Assembly: GCA_009763385.1 (NCBI GenBank)
Contig: CM019828.1
Location: 24,871,000 to 24,934,999, forward strand
Reading direction: 5' to 3'
Source of the DNA: Coix lacryma-jobi var. lacryma-jobi
Lineage: Eukaryota > Streptophyta > Magnoliopsida > Poales > Poaceae
Length of the DNA stretch: 64,000 bases
In this document: positions 10,431 to 22,199 of the stretch, piece after piece
Layout: each line of letters starts with the position of its first letter
How positions within the stretch are numbered: the stretch's first letter is position 1
Made by a program: the position numbers and the translations under genes
Notes under the pieces: model-generated
Seen by the model: only the letters and a program-made list of their open reading frames with translations
What the model was told of the DNA's origin: nothing
Database searches by the model: none

Positions 10431-12112
10431 TCATGATTCCGAACCCGTCCTCTGGAATCTACCGCGCTTGTGAAGCTGCAGCTGCACCGAATGCATCTTC
10501 CGCGCCACCGCGCTCCATATCATCTGGACAGCGTCACCTGGCCGCGAAGGGTACTGGTACTCGAAATGGCGGGTCACCTTCTTCAGTCTCATCCACATCT
10601 TGGTCCACTCGTCGCGCGATATGCCCCGGAGCAGCCGCAGCAGGAACCCCCTCTTGGCGGCGTCGGCGGAGCGCACGAACACGCAGAACTCGGAGTAGTC
10701 GAGCACGTCCTCGAAGGGCAGCTCGATGTCGTCGCTGATGATGACGGGGATGCAGTGGCTGACGATGGCGTCGAAGAGGCGGTTCGAGGACGGCGTGTCG
10801 CCGGCGATGTTGAGGCAGAACTTGGACGTGGACATCCCGGCGGTGGCGCGCCGGATGCCGTTCTGCCGGACGCTGCCGTAGGTGAAGTGCACGTCGCGCT
10901 CGTCCTTGAGCAGCTGGTACAGCTTCTGCCGAACCTTCCCGCCCTGGAACGCCGGCCGGCCGGCCGGTCAGCTCAGACCCCAAAAGCATCCAGGTTCCAA
11001 TAATGCGAACAGAGGGCTACTAGCTCTCTTACAGCTTTCCGATGGATGGCCCCTTGGAAGTATGCCAGGATGGGACGTTGCCCGAACGTCGGCGAGTCGC
11101 CGTCGCCGAAGGAGCGGACGACGTGCTTGTACGGCGCGATGACGTCCTTCTTGAGGTTGGCGACGTCGGGCGAGTACCTCCCGAAGTCGGACAGCACGAA
11201 CATGGCGGCGCTGAGCTTCTTCCTCGCCTCCGTCATGCTGTTGGGGTGGTGCGGCACGATGAGGTGGTTCCTGCCGCCCCACCGCCTCCACTCCTCCTTC
11301 CGCATCAGGTACTTGACCAGCTCGGCCTGCAGCACCCTGTTCCTGCTCACCTTCTCCCCGCGCCGGAGCTTCGAGTGGCGGTTGTAGCTCAGCGACGCGA
11401 AGAACGGCACGAAGAAGACGTCGGCGAGGCTCGCGTTCGTCACCCTGACGGCGACGCAGGGCCGGCCCCTCCTGACGACGTCGTCGCCGCCGCTGCCGCC
11501 GCCGGTGCCGGGCGGCAGCGCGGAGGACAGGATGTCCAGCGTGAGCCAGTACGCCACGCTGTGCTGCAGGTTGAGCCCGCCGGGGTAGTGCGGCGCGGCG
11601 CGGGCGTCGCGGACGTCGGGCCACGCCGCCGCCTTCCCCTGATTCCCGTCCCACCCCAGCATGCCGAAATGGAACTCCGCCGGCAGGTCGTACACGTACA
11701 CCCTCAGCGCCGCGGTATCCGCGTCGCACCTCTCGCTCCGTTCCCGTTCCCGTTTTCCTTTCCCTTGTCCTGCCAGCGGCTCCCGGTCCCGGATCACCGG
11801 ACCGCTCAGCTTCACCGAGCCCGCCCCCGTGGCGTTACTGGACGCCTGCACCTGCACGGCCGCCGGCGCCGAGGTCGACGCTGGGTCGTCGGCGGGGTGC
11901 CTGTCTTCTGCAGCAGAGGTGAGTGCGGGCGTCTTGTCGACGTCGCGCATCACGAAGGCAGAGTAGTAAGGCATGGCGACGTTGATCCGGGAATTGACGA
12001 GAGCCCAGCACGAGAGGGCCAGGAGGGAGATGGCCATGAAGACCACGAAACGGAGGACCCTCCGGTGCTCAGGCGGCGGCAATGGCTGCATCTTCCTCTC
12101 CGCCGCCACCAT
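10431..12112 (-). CDS. Exostosin-family glycosyltransferase (GT47), two exons
   Basis: A Golgi type II membrane glycosyltransferase. Plant relatives act on cell-wall polysaccharides (the ARAD-like arabinosyltransferase clade is closest in feel); the substrate here is not provable. Exon 1 is 12112-11033 and exon 2 is 10943-10431, separated by an 89-bp GT-AG intron in phase 0, giving 530 residues. I see a signal anchor at about residues 19-41 (VLRFVVFMAISLLALSCWAL), a low-complexity stem, then the exostosin domain from about 136 (LRVYVYDLPAEFHFG). Further blocks are VFFVPFFASLSYN and, in exon 2, SKFCLNIAGDTPS (400-412) and VPVI-like IPVIISDDIELPFEDV (425-440), the typical nucleotide-sugar-binding half. 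The ATG at 12112-12110 is the first in frame; the frame upstream of it has no ATG. The exon is very GC-rich, so long antisense ORFs are shadows. It looks intact. Confidence 0.92.
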
Positions 12113-12769
12113 GCAGCAAAACAACACGCAGGAGATTCCAATTCAATTCACCATTCTGCTCCCTCAGGAACCATCATCGTACAGGAAGGTGGTGGTAGCT
12201 GGTGATTCAATATCGAAGAACACCTCCTCATCAGGTTCGGAATTTCCATGATGGATCTCGACCTTTGCGTTGGATATGTGCATGCTGATCCTAGAAAGAT
12301 GGCTATGTGTTTGTTAGACCTATCGTTTCGTCTTCCGTGACTAGATATTTGTAGTCTCCCATTGAACATGTCAATTGCATGCGTGCGCCCCCAAAAGAAA
12401 AAAACAGCGCGGAGGCCAACCAATTTGTCCATGGTCAATGATGGTGGGATCGAAATCTCCAAAGTCCAAGTATGTGACGTGTGTTACACACAATTAGTCG
12501 GAGTTCACCGTTCACGTAGTAGCAGGGACGGGAGTAGTATCTTTTAGAAAGTGACGTGATTGTATCGCAAATTCGCAATGGTGTGATGCCGTAATACGGA
12601 TTGTACTAGAAGCAAACGGTTTTCCATATTTAGTTTAGACATGCCGTTGGGCAATGGACAGGGCGTGAACACACCAACAATCAATCAAACCCAAATATTA
12701 ATTACCAATGCTCATTGTCGCTGCTCAAACCCAAACCTGTATTTGTCCAAACTCAATGGGTAGAATATA
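12113..12769 (-). promoter_or_regulatory. Upstream region of the GT47 gene
   Basis: Contains the 5' UTR and promoter of the minus-strand GT47 gene. No supported ORF and no unambiguous TATA element. A Stowaway MITE ends the region, about 660 bp from the start codon. Confidence 0.4.
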
Positions 12770-13028
12770 CTCCCTCCGTATCACAAATAGAGTTCGTTTT
12801 GGAAAAGGTTTCGGTCAAACATTGAGAATATAAATCATGAATAACTTTTAAATTATTGAGTTTAGAAATGTAAAAATCATATAAATAAATTTATGTTGAA
12901 AAGTACTTTCATAAAAGTATATATATACCACTTTATAACAAATATTTTTAAAGAAATAAGTGGTCAAAGTTATGCTTTGGAGACCGTGTCGCTGTCCAAA
13001 ACGAACTCTATTTGTGATACGGAGGGAG
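12770..13028. mobile_element. Stowaway MITE (Tc1/mariner type), 259 bp
   Basis: Termini CTCCCTCCGTATCACAAATA and its reverse complement are near-perfect inverted repeats of over 30 bp, ending in the classic CTCCCTCCGT / ACGGAGGGAG. TA dinucleotides flank it at 12,768-12,769 and 13,029-13,030. The centre is AT-rich and non-coding. Confidence 0.95.
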
Positions 13029-13275
13029 TACTAGATAAAGAAGTGGGTAAATCAAAAGCATTTTGAGTTTTGATGTCTTTTACTAGACGTATTGTTGACA
13101 CTCAAAAGTGTCACAGATAAAAATGAATTTAGAAGAGGTATTCGGCCAGTAATATTAGGGTCGAAATCGTCTAAGTCAAATGAACCTGATTATTTTGGAC
13201 TTCCGACCAGTTATGTCATGTCGCTGGTCGGAGGCCTTATGGTGGTGGTGAATACCGAGTCGAGCGTTAATATAT

Positions 13276-14895
13276 GAGACTTTTACCTATGCACCATTAA
13301 AAAAGATGGTCTTTACCTACAAAGCACTAAAAAGTTTAAATACACCCAAGTACCATTGACCGAAACTCTTTTGCTTTCTATATCATTCCGTCCATCTTTA
13401 CTGGTAACGGTGTCAAACTACGGTGAAAAAAGTCTAAACTACCCTTAGGTCTGCTTGTATAAGTGTATGGGATCTTTTACTTTTGGCCACAGATCTGGAG
13501 ATGATCGGTGGAGGTTCATTATCAATATAGGTGTATTTCTAAAGTATTTCTGAATTTATTTTTCTAAAGAAAAGCATCTGTACATTTGACCATGACCTCA
13601 CGGTGAGGTCATCAAGCTAGATAGACCCGAGCTCGGCATTGCGATCTTGCGGGAGGCCAAGCGCGCCGCAGAACACGCCACCGACGACATCCAACAGGCG
13701 GTCCAGCGGCTCCAGCCGCGATGCGAGCTCTTTGGTGCTCCTCTCCACCTGCGCTGCGCGCTGATCCTGCACTGGGCTGCTGCACCTGCTGGCCACGCGG
13801 TCCGAGGGCCCGCCGCTCCTTCGCCTCGCCGCCGGTGCGGGACATGCTCACGCAGACGACGATGGCGCTAGCAAGGAGACAGAGGCGTTTTTCATCCCCT
13901 TGAAGCATGCCAGCGCCAGCACCCCATCCTATTGGACATGTACTCGTTACCCGTCCACCATCGTGTTCCATGAGACGATGTCCGGTGCCGGCATTGCATC
14001 AAACATCCGCTCGGTGTCCCCGGCGAGGCCCTCGCCCGGCGTGCCGGCACGCGTGTAGCATTTGACAACGACGGGGAAGGTGAAGCGATGGAGGGGAGCG
14101 CCGACGGTGAGCATGGCACGGTAAACCGTGAACGCGTGGAGCGGGAGACGGACTCGAGGTAGCGTGGCCGCGGGCTCGAACACTGGCTTGACGAGGTCGC
14201 GGACGGCGAGGTTGGCTCCCAGCTTGGGATGGCGACGAGGCTCGGCTGTGCAGGCCGTCGCGGCCAGCGGCGGCGGCGTCCGATCCAGCCGGCCTGCTCT
14301 CGACCATGGCCCTGGGCGCGACGAGCAACAGCAAGCCGCGACGCGTGCCGTGGCGAGACTCAGCGGTGCAGGCCATCGCGGCAAGCAGCAGCGATGTCTG
14401 CGGGAAGGGAGGAGGTGAGGCATGGCCATGGGTGGGGGCGTGTGGGGCGGGGCGGAGGGAAGCGAGATGGGGCTCGCGCTGCGGTTTTTGGAGCGAGACG
14501 ACGCCGTTGATGTTGGCCACCGCGAGGCGGAGTCGCGCGGCCGCCACATCGACCTGCCTCCGGTGCGGGGACCCCCGAGACAATGCTCACAGAGCTAGAC
14601 GGGGTCGCTGACAGCTCGAGGAAGAAGAAAGTGCGGTCGTGCGGACAGCTTGGCCCCACAGGACGAAGGAGAAAGGGGTGAGAGGATAGGGTTAGGAAAA
14701 AAAAGGGTATTTTGGACATCTACATTTGTCGGGCCCACATGTCAGGGCGGTTAACGGAGAAAAAGCAACTGAGTGTGGACGGAGTGACATGCAGAACAAA
14801 AAAGTTTTGGTAAATGGTACCTAGGTGTGTTTGAACTTTTTAGTGGTCCACAGGTAAGGACCATCTTTTTTAATGGAACGTAGGTAAAAGTCTCT
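13276..14895. mobile_element. Pack-MULE (Mutator-like element), 1,620 bp
   Basis: Long terminal inverted repeats of about 90 bp (13,276-13,370 and 14,805-14,895), beginning GAGACTTTTACCT and sharing CCATTAAAAAAGATGGTC and CACTAAAAAGTT. A perfect 9-bp TSD, TTAATATAT, is at 13,267-13,275 and 14,896-14,904. The unfilled site survives in the Tat-A 3' LTR (54,743-54,751), proving insertion after Tat-A integrated. The interior (about 13,620-14,690) is GC-rich with no transposase and carries host-gene-like sequence, so the element is non-autonomous and of Pack-MULE type. Confidence 0.93.
13885..14219 (-). pseudogene. Captured pentatricopeptide-repeat gene fragment in the MULE
   Basis: The minus-strand frame (13,947-14,549) reads, over its last 90 residues, like a plant PLS-class PPR protein: FTVYRAML, then APLHRFTFPVVVKCYTRAG, then MFDAMPAPDIVSWNTMVDG. 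A stop follows at once, and similarity appears to continue in a shifted frame to about 13,885. No whole PPR gene is present. The rest of the MULE interior (14,250-14,690) is GC-rich with short unrecognised frames and may come from a second donor. PPR proteins normally act in organelle RNA processing; this piece is a fossil capture, not a gene. Confidence 0.7.
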
Positions 14896-15497
14896 TAATA
14901 TATAGATCATTCTCTTGTAAGGGTGATTTGTTAAAATGATCAGTATGGGTTGATAAAGCCCATTAAACCGATTTAGTCGATTCGAGGATGGACAAGATCA
15001 GGTTTACCTTGTCTAGTCCGGATTGGATTCTTGGATTCCATGTTTTAATGGAGTTCGAGTAGGAAATTTGGAGATCGTATCTGGAGATGTTTTCTATTGG
15101 GATAAGACCAGCCCCCTCTATATATATGAGAGGATCATGACCGATTAAGGCATCCAACCCTAATCGATCAAAATCAATCTACTATCCCTTTTACCCTTTT
15201 CCTCTCTCTACTTTTGCTGTTCAGCGTGTCTCCCGGCGAGGCTCGACGGCGTTCTAGGCGGCCTTGCTGGTCCTAGAACAACCTCTACGTGCTTCTCCCC
15301 GACGGGTCTTCCCGGGAGGAGTTCTAGAGTTATCAACACAGGGATCTAAAACCTTAAATCGGCTTAGACCGGTCTCTAGATCGGTTTTCGCCGGCTTAGC
15401 CAGGGTCCTTGCTGTCTCAGGTTGATCCGCAACCTCTTCGGGCGTTCTAGCCCTGCTGGTGTGTGATTCGGATAACTTCCGACGTCAACATACTTTT

Positions 15498-15515
15498 TAG
15501 CGACTCCGCTGGGGA
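15498..15515 (+). other. Tat-A primer-binding site (tRNA-Arg-like)
   Basis: TAGCGACTCCGCTGGGGA begins 8 bp after the 5' LTR. Apart from one base (expected TGG), it complements the 3' end of a plant tRNA-Arg as I recall it (…TCCCCAGCGGAGTCGCCA). Confidence 0.6.
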
Positions 15516-18500
15516 AAACTGAAATTTCATTTACTACCAACATGGGCGGCAAAGACGGTGCTACTGATAAAGATAACATCGTCCGTCCTGCGGGCATTGA
15601 CGAGCTCCCCGACGAGTTGAAGCAACAAGCGCAAGCCAAGCTCGACGCCGTGTTGAAGGCTTTCCTGGAAAGCTGCTCTAAAGATCGGCGCGGCAGGGTC
15701 ACTCAAGACAAGGAGCCGGACTTCAGCGAGATTGTCCCTACCACGTCAACTACAACCGCTGAAGACGCTACTAAAAAGGTAAACGCTAAGGTACCTGAAG
15801 ATTCTTACCCTACCCATGCTAATTATTCTGCAATGCTGGTTGATACTTCAAAAACTCTTACCAATACTATTCAACATTCGTTCAAATTACTTAGTGATCG
15901 CATGGATAAATTAGAAGGTAAAACCGTCGAACCCGAACTTTCAATCGGGCAACCACAGTTCGGCATGCCTTTTAATTCTTTTAGAGGACAAACTTCACAT
16001 ATCAATTTTGGGCCATCAGGGTCTGTTAAGACCAGGCACGATGAAGTCTGTACCTCGGCGAATGTCAATAACGCCCATCACAACTCTGGTCGGACTACAC
16101 AGACCGACCAGGGAACAACAACAAACAGAACTTCAGGAGGACAGGGAACAGTGTTTCCCAATCCACCGAAGTCCCCAAGCCACAATCCCATGCATAGTGG
16201 CACTCCTAATCTTGCTGACATCGATTTTGGACGAGCCATAAATCGGTTCAAGGAAGAGATAACTAGGTCTCTCGAGACCAGTCTGGGGGTCCAATTCAAG
16301 CCTACCAGGACCACGTATTCTAAACCGTACCCTTCGTGTTTTGATTTTATGAAAGCACCTGACGGTTGGAGGGTACCAGATTTTTATAAGTTTAGTGGTG
16401 ACAGTAGTAAAACAACTATGGAGCATATCAGCATGTTCCTCGCACAAATGGGCGAAGCTAGTACTTTAGATTATATGAATGTACGACATTTTCCTTTATC
16501 TCTTACTGGTACGACTTTCGCCTGGTTTACGTCACTACTAGAATGCACCATAGGTTCTTGGACCGAGTTAGAAGAAAAATTTCATAATCACTTTTATGAC
16601 GGGGTTCAAGAAACTAGGTTATCACACCTGACGTCGGTTCGACAAGGACGTAGCGAGCCTGTGGTCGACTTCTTTAAGCGTTTCAAAGAAATTAAGAACC
16701 GATGTTTTCATTTGATGATCTCCGACAGAGATCTAATGGATCTATGTCTCGCTGGTCTGCGTCGGGAGATCAAAGATAAGCTCGAGCATCATGATTTCTT
16801 TAATGTAAATCAGCTTTTACCGAAGGTCGTTTCAATAGAATCGCACCTTAAAGAACCTTACGATCCGCATAAGACTCATCGGTCGGGCGTACATAATGTT
16901 GAGATGAATTCGGATAGTTCCGACGATGAGTCTAAAGATTGTTACGCTGGTGAGCTTTTATGGCCAGCACAAAATAAACTAGTCACTTGTCCTTCCCTTA
17001 AACCGTTTCAAAAGAATCGGGGTGAGGAGGTAAAGTTTACTTTTGTTTTTTCCAAATGTGACCGAATATTTGATGAATTGCTTAAATTCGGTTATCTTAA
17101 AGTTAATTATACTTTGCCATCACCCGACGAATTAAAAAGAAGGGCTTATTGCAAGTATCATAATTCTTTCTCTCACGCCACTAATGATTACAATGTTTTT
17201 CGTCAACAGGTTCAATCGACCCTCAATGAAGGACGATTGAGTCTTACCGAGATGCAGATCAGTACCACCCCTTTCCCAGTTCACATGGTGGAAGCAGGAA
17301 ACCCTGCTGTTCTAATTCGTCCAGAGCGAGCCGATACAACCAGAGGAAAGAATGTTGTCATCAGCGAACCACGAGTCGCACCGAATACTGAGAGCGATTC
17401 GGGGCACTGTGACGGAACCGCCCAATAATGTGGCCCACTTGCACACGTCATCGTCATAGGGAGCCCAATGACTGTGCAAATGAAACACGTTACTGGAAAG
17501 ATCCGTCGGGTGTCCCCGAGAGGACCCCGAATTACTCACGAGCCACAGGACCATCATCATGAAGGTTGGAATAATTACAACATTACAACAGTTGATACAA
17601 AATACCATCGGAGTGCGGAAGCAAGATAGATAAACTTTACAAATTATGAAGATGTTACTTTTTACATAAAAATAACTGGTATTGCGGAAGTAGAGTAGTA
17701 TGACAGAACCACACTTAGGCGGAGTACCTAAGTTAGAGAAGAGGAACAACCAGATCACGTCAAGCCCACTGACATGATCATGATCAACACCACCTAATAG
17801 AAACCTGCAACAGGGGATTAACAAACCCTGAGTACTGGGGTACTCAACAAGACTTACCCGACTAAAGAAAAAGGGAGAAGACTCAGGAATGAAAGGCTTA
17901 GGGTAGTCAAGGTAAGGCTTAAGTATTTTACAGAAAAAGCATTTTGTAAACCTTGTTTTATTTTGCAAAGATTCAAGCATTTCTCAATTCTTCATTGTCC
18001 ATGATTCATTTTACATTTCAAAACATACCTAGTTGAGAACCACTCTCCGTTGACAGTCAGTGACCAAGTCTCCATAACCGAGGAGCAACGTTAATCCGGA
18101 TAAATAATACTCAGCTGAGGATCCCTATCCACACTGCATATGTAGCACCCAAGCTTGCATATGCCAACTCGTCTACCACGATTCCTCCAAGATTGGGCCC
18201 GGTCCTACGCCACCCGGAAGTACAGTACACCACTCCTATCCAGGTACGACGACCACGTGGGTACATGCTACTTCCGCCATCTCTCCACTCCCAGTGCGCG
18301 GTTGTCGGTCCAATAAAGGATTCCTCGGAGCCAGAGCTTTCCGTAGTATGTGAATAGTTGCAAGTCTTGGCCAGCAGGCCCCCATACGGATGGTCCCTAA
18401 TTTTCCAGCCAGAACTATACCTTGGTCATATCTCACCCAAGCGTAATAGTCCTGTCAGTTTTTCAACCCTGTCCCGGTCGGTGTCAACTGTTGAGTCCCG

Positions 18501-20293
18501 GACTACAACATGACGACACCGTACGCGCGGACAACCTCTTCTCGACAATGACCACATGCTAGCTAGGCAAGCAGTCATCGAACGGGAAGTAAAGCCAAAT
18601 TCCCATAAAGATTCTTTCAGTGATCACACTTTTGAAAATGGCATTTTATTACAAATCTATAGTATAGCATCACTAAGCATTTTGCAAATAGTTTTAAAGC
18701 AGGGCTGGTGGATCTTCTGGTGGAGGTAAATAATGCAGGTAATAGGTCATCACACAACTCCTATAACCTAATGCAGTAGTTTAACTCAAAAACATTTAAG
18801 GAAAACATTTTATAAATCCAAGGAAGGGTTAAATGCACCGGGGCTTGCCTTCGTTGCAGGGAAGATAAGATCCAAGAAAGATTGACACAAGTTAATTCGT
18901 TTGCTGCTTGAAGTTAAGTCTTTTTCGACGAAGCCTGTCCAACAAGAACCCTCCTCCGAGGCTCGTTCGACAATGGTGAACACCAGAGCTTGATCAACAC
19001 GACTTCAACACTCTTGGATACTACACGTGGATAAATGATGTATGCTTTAACATGATGCCATGGAATGCATGCTAAGGTGCAGGACAAGACTACTGATTCT
19101 AGAGTACAACTTTCTAACATGTGAGTAACTTCTAGGATAGACATAAAGATTAATTATCTTTATCTTTTTACGCAAGATTAAACAAACTTATTAAGCATTA
19201 TTTACAAAACATTGCAAGGCATCACAATCATCATAGACCAGAGGGGTGGGGTCTATGAACAGCAAACAATCCAAAAGGTCACACCATGATTACTTTTCTG
19301 TTTTTCCTAATTTATTTTAAAAGATCATTTTATACAGTTGTCCCAAAATTTACCAAATTAATCTCATAGGTTCATCATGGTGTAAATAGATGACAAAACA
19401 AATTTCATGACCTTTGGAGCTATACATGTTTTACTAAAAACCTAAAACTATCCATTTATTAATTAAAAGGAGGATTTTTCATATTTTAAACTTTGCAGAA
19501 AAGTAGAGTTTCTTATTTTTCTAAAATACTACACAGAGCAAGGAACACACAACATTTATCTCAAGATTTTTAGAACAACAGATTAAACCTCACAAAAAGA
19601 AGAAAACAAAACACTATTCATATTTTTAAAAGAAAAGGAAAACTGTGCTTCTCTCGAGGCTCGGCGCGCTTGCCTGTAAGGCGGACAGCGGACCGGTCGC
19701 TCGAGGTCTCGGCTGGGAAGGCAGAGGGTGGGGATAGCTTCGCGGGCTCACCAGGAGTTGGAAACGAGGCTCGGCGAGGCGGTGCAAGGGTCGGAGGCGG
19801 GAGCTCGATGGTGGCGAGGCCTCGGCGGAGGCTCGGCTAACCTCTCGAGGGTAGCCTCGGCGTGCTCGAGGCTCAGTCCGAGGGTGGCTGCGATTCGCCC
19901 GAGGCTGAGGGTGGGGCTCGGCTGCTTCGAGGGGGCGCGGTTCGCAGGCGTGCTCGAGGGTGAGGCTCGAGGGGACGCTCGAGGGTGAGGCTCGAGGCTG
20001 GCCTTGGCATGTTCGAGAGATGCGGCTCGAGGGATGTGGCTCGAGGGGACGCTCGAGGGTGTGCGGTTCGAGGGTTGGCTCGAAGGTTGGCTCGAGGGTG
20101 AGGCTCGAGCGATTCGCCGGAGTTGGAGGGGAGTCGCTGCGCCGGCGAAGGAAAGGACGGAGGGGTGAAATTGGTGGCTTGGGAAGGTGGAGAAGCTCAA
20201 GGCGAAGGCAGTGGCGGCCTTGGCGGGCGCTGGGGCTGCCTGATGGCTTGGGTTGGCGAGGAAGTGTTGGTGGTGGCAATGGGGAGCTTGGTG

Positions 20294-20304
20294 GCTTTTA
20301 TAGG
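20294..20304 (-). promoter_or_regulatory. LARD LTR TATA box (left copy)
   Basis: Reads CCTATAAAAGC on the minus strand, just downstream of the 23-bp repeats. The identical site in the right (5', promoter-proximal) LTR is at 25,086-25,096. Confidence 0.75.
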
Positions 20305-20330
20305 CGCGGGGTGATGCCGGGGTCCGGGCG

Positions 20331-20566
20331 AAGGACGGTGGGGGTCCGGGCGAAGAGGACGGTGGGGGTCCGGCCAAGAGGACGGTGGGGGTCTGGGCAA
20401 GAGGACGGTGGGGGTCCGGGCAAAAGGACGGTGGGGGTCCGGGCAAGAGGACGGTGGGGGTCCGGGCAAGAGGACGGTGGGGGTCCGGGCAAAAGGACGG
20501 TGGGGGTCCGGGCAAAAGGACGGTGGGGGTCCGGGCAAAAGGACGGTGGGGGTCCGGGCAAAGAGA
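20331..20566 (-). repeat. 23-bp x 10 tandem array in LARD LTR (left copy)
   Basis: Ten consecutive units with core GGACGGTGGGGGTCCGGGC plus a 4-nt CAAAA/CAAGA-type spacer, varying at a few positions. On the element's own strand it lies immediately upstream of the TATA box. Confidence 0.93.
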
Positions 20567-20989
20567 GGTAGGGGCCGGGTGAGGATGAGGTAGGGGTCCT
20601 CCAGCTATGCACAATGAAGACCTATTCTTCTTTTGAAATCTTGAAAATTACTCCTAAACTTTGAACTGCACAAAGAAAACTCAAAACACCAAAGTTGTTT
20701 AGAATTTGAGATCTACAACTTTGCTAAAAGGACCAACTTCAAATTTTGAACAACTTTTGAATTAGAAAAGGGGTAAAACTAGAGTTTGGAAATTTGGGGT
20801 TTTTCAAAAGGAATTTAAATTTTATTTTGATTTTTTTGAATTTTGGTCCTCGTAACACAGCATCAAAACACTTAACTGAACAAGATCTACACAAAAATTA
20901 AGCAAACTTAAATGCATGGCAAGAATGATTAAAGACTAATGATGATGACATGTTAGGTTAATTACTTATTAAACACCAGAGGTGTTACA

Positions 20990-22199
20990 ACCTTCCCCCC
21001 TAAAAGAAATCTCGTCCCGAGATTTAAGAAGTGCTTAAAGGCTGGGGTTGAGTAATGAAAAAGGAAATGTGTCACACTTGTTTCTCGCAAGGAGTTCACA
21101 AGGCAACTGGGTTGCGGTTGGGATTACAACTGGGATCAGAACGCGGTTGCAAGTAGCAAGGTAGAAGACATTTGAGTGGAGCAAGAAAAATTATCAAGAA
21201 CCAAGAGAGAGCGTACATTAGCTGTGGGTTATAATGGATCATAACTGTAGACCTCGATACCTGCGCGCACCCAATGGAAACTTGTGCAATCCGGCACACA
21301 GGATTCTTTGGGTTCCGTCACAGCACCGTGGTCGCCAATCATGGCACCATAATAGAGCACAACTTCTATATCCCTCATTTCAATAAGAAGGAAATTATAA
21401 CCAGAAACAAAGGTTGGTTATAACTACAAGGAAAGTGGCTTTGAACTCCCTTTCGGGCATTCAGAAATGAAAGCACTTTCATAGTGGACTAGAAGGAATT
21501 ATGACTATAGGCCTGGATATTAGCGAGCACCTGGCCGTAACGCTCTATGGTGGCCATCCATAGGCGACTTTAGGTTCCCACGCTTTTATCCGGTCCATAG
21601 ATCAGGGTCCTTTCAAAGAACACAATTTCAATAACTTTCAACCACCATTCGTCGTTTTCATGACACCAATCAACCAGCACGTGCCAATTCAAGGCATGAC
21701 ACGCGCTTTCCAGAAGAACCAAGGACTTTACCATGATTCTGACTTTATGTGGTAGAGTATATGAAAGATATCCAAAAATTCCCAAGGATTAGGAACATAT
21801 GGAATGAAAGTAGCAAGAGCAACAGAATCTAGGGACGATCAACTATCGGGGATCATAGCTGCTTTTAGAATTTAGAGAAGAAGCACATTTTATTATTATG
21901 CATGATATGATGCATGCTCGTCCTATACGACCTCTCACTGACAGGAGATCTCTGTCTCCACCTGTTAGTTAGATATAGAGCTATACTTTATATACTAGCT
22001 TCACTGACTTGGTACCTTCTGTCGGAATCACTAGTATAGTCTTCACGAAGTCTTCCAGCAAAGCAAGAAACTTAGGGAAGGATCATTTTTAATTTGTTAC
22101 TTCAAAAAAAACTTTTAGATTAAGAAACTATTTTGAAGTTTTCAAAAGTAATGTTGTAACCAGTCTTCCCTTGATGACAATCCTGCTCCGATACCATTA
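20990..22199 (-). other. LARD internal region (non-coding) with polypurine tract
   Basis: No ORF above noise and no gag, protease, RT or integrase similarity. Next to the left LTR (20,990-21,009) the minus strand carries an A/G-rich tract ending GGGGGGAAGGT, the expected polypurine tract. It also holds the self-complementary AAATCTCGTCCCGAGATTT (21,008-21,026). Confidence 0.8.
22181..22196 (-). other. LARD primer-binding site (initiator tRNA-Met type)
   Basis: TGGTATCGGAGCAGGA on the minus strand, 3 nt from the 5' LTR. It is close to the common plant PBS TGGTATCAGAGC. Confidence 0.8.

Larger units (their letters stand above)
13093..15490 (+). repeat. Tat-A 5' LTR, interrupted by a MULE
   Basis: Runs TGTTGACACTCAAAAG to GACGTCAACA. 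Removing the 1,620-bp MULE and one 9-bp TSD copy leaves about 769 bp, matching the minus-strand Tat-B LTR (761 bp). A TATATATATGAG motif near 15,118-15,129 is a likely TATA box. The segment after the MULE matches the Tat-A 3' LTR remnant at 54,707-55,340 closely. Confidence 0.88.
17408..20989 (-). repeat. LARD 3' LTR (left copy)
   Basis: 3,582 bp. Differs from the right copy at 18,516 (A versus G at 23,308), at 18,914 (T versus G at 23,706) and by one fewer A near 20,760. It holds a CTCGAGG-rich stretch (19,650-20,110), a TATA box, and a 23-bp tandem array. Long proline-rich ORFs over the array are by-products of the repeat. Confidence 0.93.

Noticed and set aside
10470..12205. Long plus-strand and alternative minus-strand ORFs over the GT47 gene (up to 387 codons)
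   Set aside because: Shadows of a very GC-rich real coding sequence; Arg/His/Pro-rich with no domain.
15871..16447. Antisense ORFs within Tat-A gag
   Set aside because: Mirror frames of the gag coding region without domains.
17312..17980. 222-codon minus-strand ORF across the gag/LARD boundary
   Set aside because: Spans an insertion junction and is shared with the other LTR only inside the LTR; chance frame.
20331..20566. Regular short repeats reminiscent of CRISPR
   Set aside because: No unique spacers; units are contiguous 23-mers within an LTR of a plant retrotransposon.
19626..20614. Long proline-rich minus-strand ORFs (217 and 288 codons), repeated at 24,418-25,406
   Set aside because: They are translations of the LARD LTR tandem repeats; frames without stops arise from the 23-bp and CTCGAGG units.
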